Positions 5,545 through 7,310 of a stretch of 7,310 nucleotides of DNA are shown here, piece by piece. This stretch comes from Bacillota bacterium (GTDB lineage Bacteria; Bacillota; Clostridia; Oscillospirales; Acutalibacteraceae). The first letter of the stretch is position 1, and each line of letters opens with the position of its first letter. Made by a program: the position numbers and the translations under genes. The stretch covers positions 1 through 7,310 of the forward strand of contig JAEWUH010000181.1 of NCBI GenBank assembly GCA_023397245.1. The letters run 5' to 3'. The notes under the pieces are model-generated. The model saw only the letters and a program-made list of their open reading frames with translations. It was not told the origin of the DNA and searched no databases.

Positions 5545-6408
5545 CTACCTTGTATAGTCCGCGCCGAACCAGTCTTTTGACAGCTGTGACAATTCTCCGT
5601 TTTTCTTCAGCTCTGCCAACGCCGCATCGATTTTATCCTTCAGTACTTTCCCCTGCGCGTCCTGTTTAAAGATAAAATAGGTGGGGGACTCAGAAAGTCT
5701 GTCTCCGGCCGGCTGCACTTCAAGGCCTTCCGTCTTGGCTTTGCTCACTGCTACCGCGGGGTCATTGACGGTCGCGTCAACCCTGCCGTTCTGAATATCC
5801 TGCAGGATGGTTGTAATATCTTCCTGATAATAATGGATCTTGATGACGTTTCCATGGTCTTTATTCCATTTTTCGGGAACCGTATTGTGTGCGTCGCCTA
5901 CGGTAAGGCCGAGCGTCTTGCCTTTCAGGTCTTCCAGGGATTTGATATCCGTCCTGCCCGCTTTTACGATAATCTCATCGACGCAGGTGTAGTAAGAGTT
6001 CTCCGTCAGGTAATATTTTTCCTTCCTTTTTTCGTTGCTGGTGATCTGGTTGGCGAGCATCTGGAATTTGTCGGCATCCAGTCCCACAAAAAGGCTGTCC
6101 CACGGACCGGCGATAAACTCAAATTTCAGGGATGGGTCGACTTTCTCCACTTTTCTCAGCACCTCAAGGTCGTAACCGGTCAGCTTGCCGTCTTTGTCTG
6201 TATAGCTGTAGGGGCTATAAGTGCCCATCGTGCCTACCTTTACAACGGTTGCGTTTGCTGTTGACGATTGAGAGGCGCTTGCGGTACTTGCCGGGGTACT
6301 TGCCACGGAAGCCGAAGCCTTTTCCGCGGCGGTATTGGAGCTGCAGCCGGTAAACGCTGCAGCGGCGAGGGTTAATACAATTACACCGGATAAAATTCTC
6401 TTTAACAT
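5545..6408 (-). CDS. Amino acid-binding lipoprotein of the ABC importer, cystine-type
   Basis: A 287-residue solute-binding protein (family 3) that captures the substrate outside the membrane and delivers it to the permease. Residues 1-21 form a lipoprotein signal (MLKR, hydrophobic core, lipobox FTGC with Cys22 as lipid anchor; Phe at -3 is less usual). Residues 23-54 are a Ser/Ala/Thr-rich tether. The folded part has YSPYSYTDKDGKLTGYDLEV (64-83), WDSLFVGLDADKF (103-115), ANQIT (119-123) and Arg128, the region that in the family grips the amino acid carboxylate. The ending LSKDWFGADYTR closely resembles the end of the E. coli cystine-binding protein (LSEKWFGADVTK). Cystine or a related sulfur amino acid is therefore the best guess, not proven. 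The ribosome site AAGGAG overlaps the stop codon of the SDR gene, with 12 bases between the genes. Confidence 0.93.
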   Translation of the reverse strand: MLKRILSGVIVLTLAAAAFTGCSSNTAAEKASASVASTPASTASASQSSTANATVVKVGTMGTYSPYSYTDKDGKLTGYDLEVLRKVEKVDPSLKFEFIAGPWDSLFVGLDADKFQMLANQITSNEKRKEKYYLTENSYYTCVDEIIVKAGRTDIKSLEDLKGKTLGLTVGDAHNTVPEKWNKDHGNVIKIHYYQEDITTILQDIQNGRVDATVNDPAVAVSKAKTEGLEVQPAGDRLSESPTYFIFKQDAQGKVLKDKIDAALAELKKNGELSQLSKDWFGADYTR

Positions 6409-6420
6409 ATCGTTTTCTCC

Positions 6421-7227
6421 TTATCTTGTCAGTAATCCTGCATCGATTACAAATTGGCTGCCCGTAATAAAACGGGCTTTCTCACTTGCTATATATTTGA
6501 CCGCCTCAACGACGTCTTCGGTCTCGATCCACGGCACCGGCAGCAAATTGCCCGCCGAACGTTCCGCGATCTCGATGGGAGTGGAACCCTCCATTTCTGC
6601 CAGACCGTCGTTCATAGGCGTATTGACTCCGGTCGGATGAAGCGTCACCACCCGGATCCCATAGGGAGCCAGCTCAATGGCCTGTGATTTTGCCAGACCG
6701 ATCAATCCGTGCTTGGAAGCGGCATAATGGCTCATGCGGTTCATTCCGCGAAGCCCCGCGATGGAAGAATTGTAAAGGATGACGCCTTTTTTCCGTTCGA
6801 TCATATGCGGTATCACATATTTGGAAACCAGCCATCCGCCTTTCAGGTTGATGTCAATCACCGCATCCCACTGGGCTTCTTCCAGCTCATAGGAATTGCC
6901 GTAAGCAGCGATGCCGGCATTGCTGAACAGGATATCAATTCCGCCGAATGCCTTTACTCCAAGCTCTACCGCCGCTTTGACATCCTCTGCCGCTCTTACA
7001 TCGCCGCCGTATGTAACAATTTTGCCCCCGGCCTGAACGACTTCCTTTTGCAGCCTTTCCAAATCTTCGCTTGCCGCGCGGTTATAAGACGGATACTGGA
7101 TTTTTTGGGCCAGGTCAAACGCGATGATATTGGCGCCTTCCTCCGCAAATCCCAAGGCAACCGCCCTTCCCTGTCCTTGTGCCGCACCGGTAATAAAAAT
7201 CGTCTGTCCTTCAAATTCTCTTGCCAT
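6421..7227 (-). CDS. SDR oxidoreductase, mycofactocin-associated/carveol dehydrogenase-like
   Basis: A 268-residue NAD-dependent alcohol/ketone oxidoreductase, classical SDR fold. Counting from the second ATG: cofactor motif TGAAQGQG (13-20), Asp38 favouring NAD over NADP, D76-V, N103-A-G, and catalytic Asn127, Ser155, Tyr168, Lys172. Between Asp38 and the next strand there is an extended stretch (AQKIQYPSYNRAASEDLERL), and the C-terminal half has HPTGVNTPM, LLPVPWIETEDV and the ending FVIDAGLLTR. Together these resemble the SDRs linked to mycofactocin in actinobacteria, in which such an insertion holds NAD tightly. Two ATGs are adjacent (7228-7230 and 7225-7227); AGGAGG lies three and six bases from them, so I prefer the second. 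It is the first operon gene in the window, with a palindrome upstream at 7252-7271. The substrate is unknown; a carbonyl or alcohol from the lyase pathway is plausible. Confidence 0.9.
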   Translation of the reverse strand: MAREFEGQTIFITGAAQGQGRAVALGFAEEGANIIAFDLAQKIQYPSYNRAASEDLERLQKEVVQAGGKIVTYGGDVRAAEDVKAAVELGVKAFGGIDILFSNAGIAAYGNSYELEEAQWDAVIDINLKGGWLVSKYVIPHMIERKKGVILYNSSIAGLRGMNRMSHYAASKHGLIGLAKSQAIELAPYGIRVVTLHPTGVNTPMNDGLAEMEGSTPIEIAERSAGNLLPVPWIETEDVVEAVKYIASEKARFITGSQFVIDAGLLTR

Positions 7228-7251
7228 CATTTTCCTCCTTAGAATGCCCTG

Positions 7252-7271
7252 TCAAGTGTCCAAACACTTGA
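7252..7271. promoter_or_regulatory. 20-bp palindrome, likely operator of the operon
   Basis: TCAAGTGT (7252-7259), four bases, then ACACTTGA (7264-7271): an exact 8-bp inverted repeat lying 22 bases upstream of the SDR start. The size and position fit a dimeric repressor site. No matching T run follows, so a terminator is unlikely. No clear -10/-35 pair was found between it and the window edge, so the promoter may overlap it imperfectly or lie outside the window. Confidence 0.5.
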
Positions 7272-7310
7272 TCAGTAATAAAATCGGCACTGTAGTGTGT
7301 TGTTCATACC

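Noticed and set aside
7249..7254. TTGACA on the minus strand within the operator region
   Set aside because: It stands only about 20 bases before the SDR start codon, with no -10 box at the right distance; it more likely reflects the palindrome edge.

Overview
The window looks like chromosomal DNA of a low-to-mid GC Gram-positive anaerobe, most likely a Clostridia member. The signs are strong AGGAGG-type ribosome sites, a lipoprotein-anchored solute-binding protein, tRNA genes that encode their own CCA end, consensus sigma-A promoters, and an iron-sulfur serine-dehydratase-like enzyme. This placement is inference; no marker gene is present.

Left part (1-1060): accessory-looking DNA. A compact class 3 lipase gene (minus strand) is split by a one-base frameshift. 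Facing away from it on the plus strand is a possible 35-residue small gene that reads cleanly only if a run of six A is read as seven. A plausible plus-strand terminator follows. Next to the tRNA operon lies a 16-base inverted copy of the 3' part of tRNA-Tyr.

Middle (1079-1543): a minus-strand tRNA operon in the order Pro(TGG)-Thr(TGT)-Tyr(GTA). It has a perfect TTGACA-N17-TATAAT promoter upstream, a second near-perfect promoter between Pro and Thr, and a strong intrinsic terminator that begins at the CCA end of tRNA-Tyr. Positions 1544-1904 hold no recognisable gene but several inverted repeats.

Right part (1905-7310): one tightly packed minus-strand operon of six genes. In transcription order these are an SDR oxidoreductase resembling the mycofactocin-associated type, a substrate-binding lipoprotein, a permease and an ATPase of a polar amino acid ABC importer (closest in sequence feel to cystine systems), an AhpD/carboxymuconolactone-decarboxylase-like protein with a CxxC, and a single-chain serine-dehydratase-like enzyme. 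That enzyme keeps the three [4Fe-4S] cysteines but differs at a conserved active-site motif. A 20-bp palindrome just upstream of the SDR gene is a likely operator.

The operon reads as an uptake-and-breakdown module: an amino acid, perhaps sulfur-containing, is imported, deaminated by the Fe-S lyase, and processed with help from the SDR and the CxxC protein. The substrate is not identifiable from sequence alone, and this is the best candidate here for an undescribed pathway.
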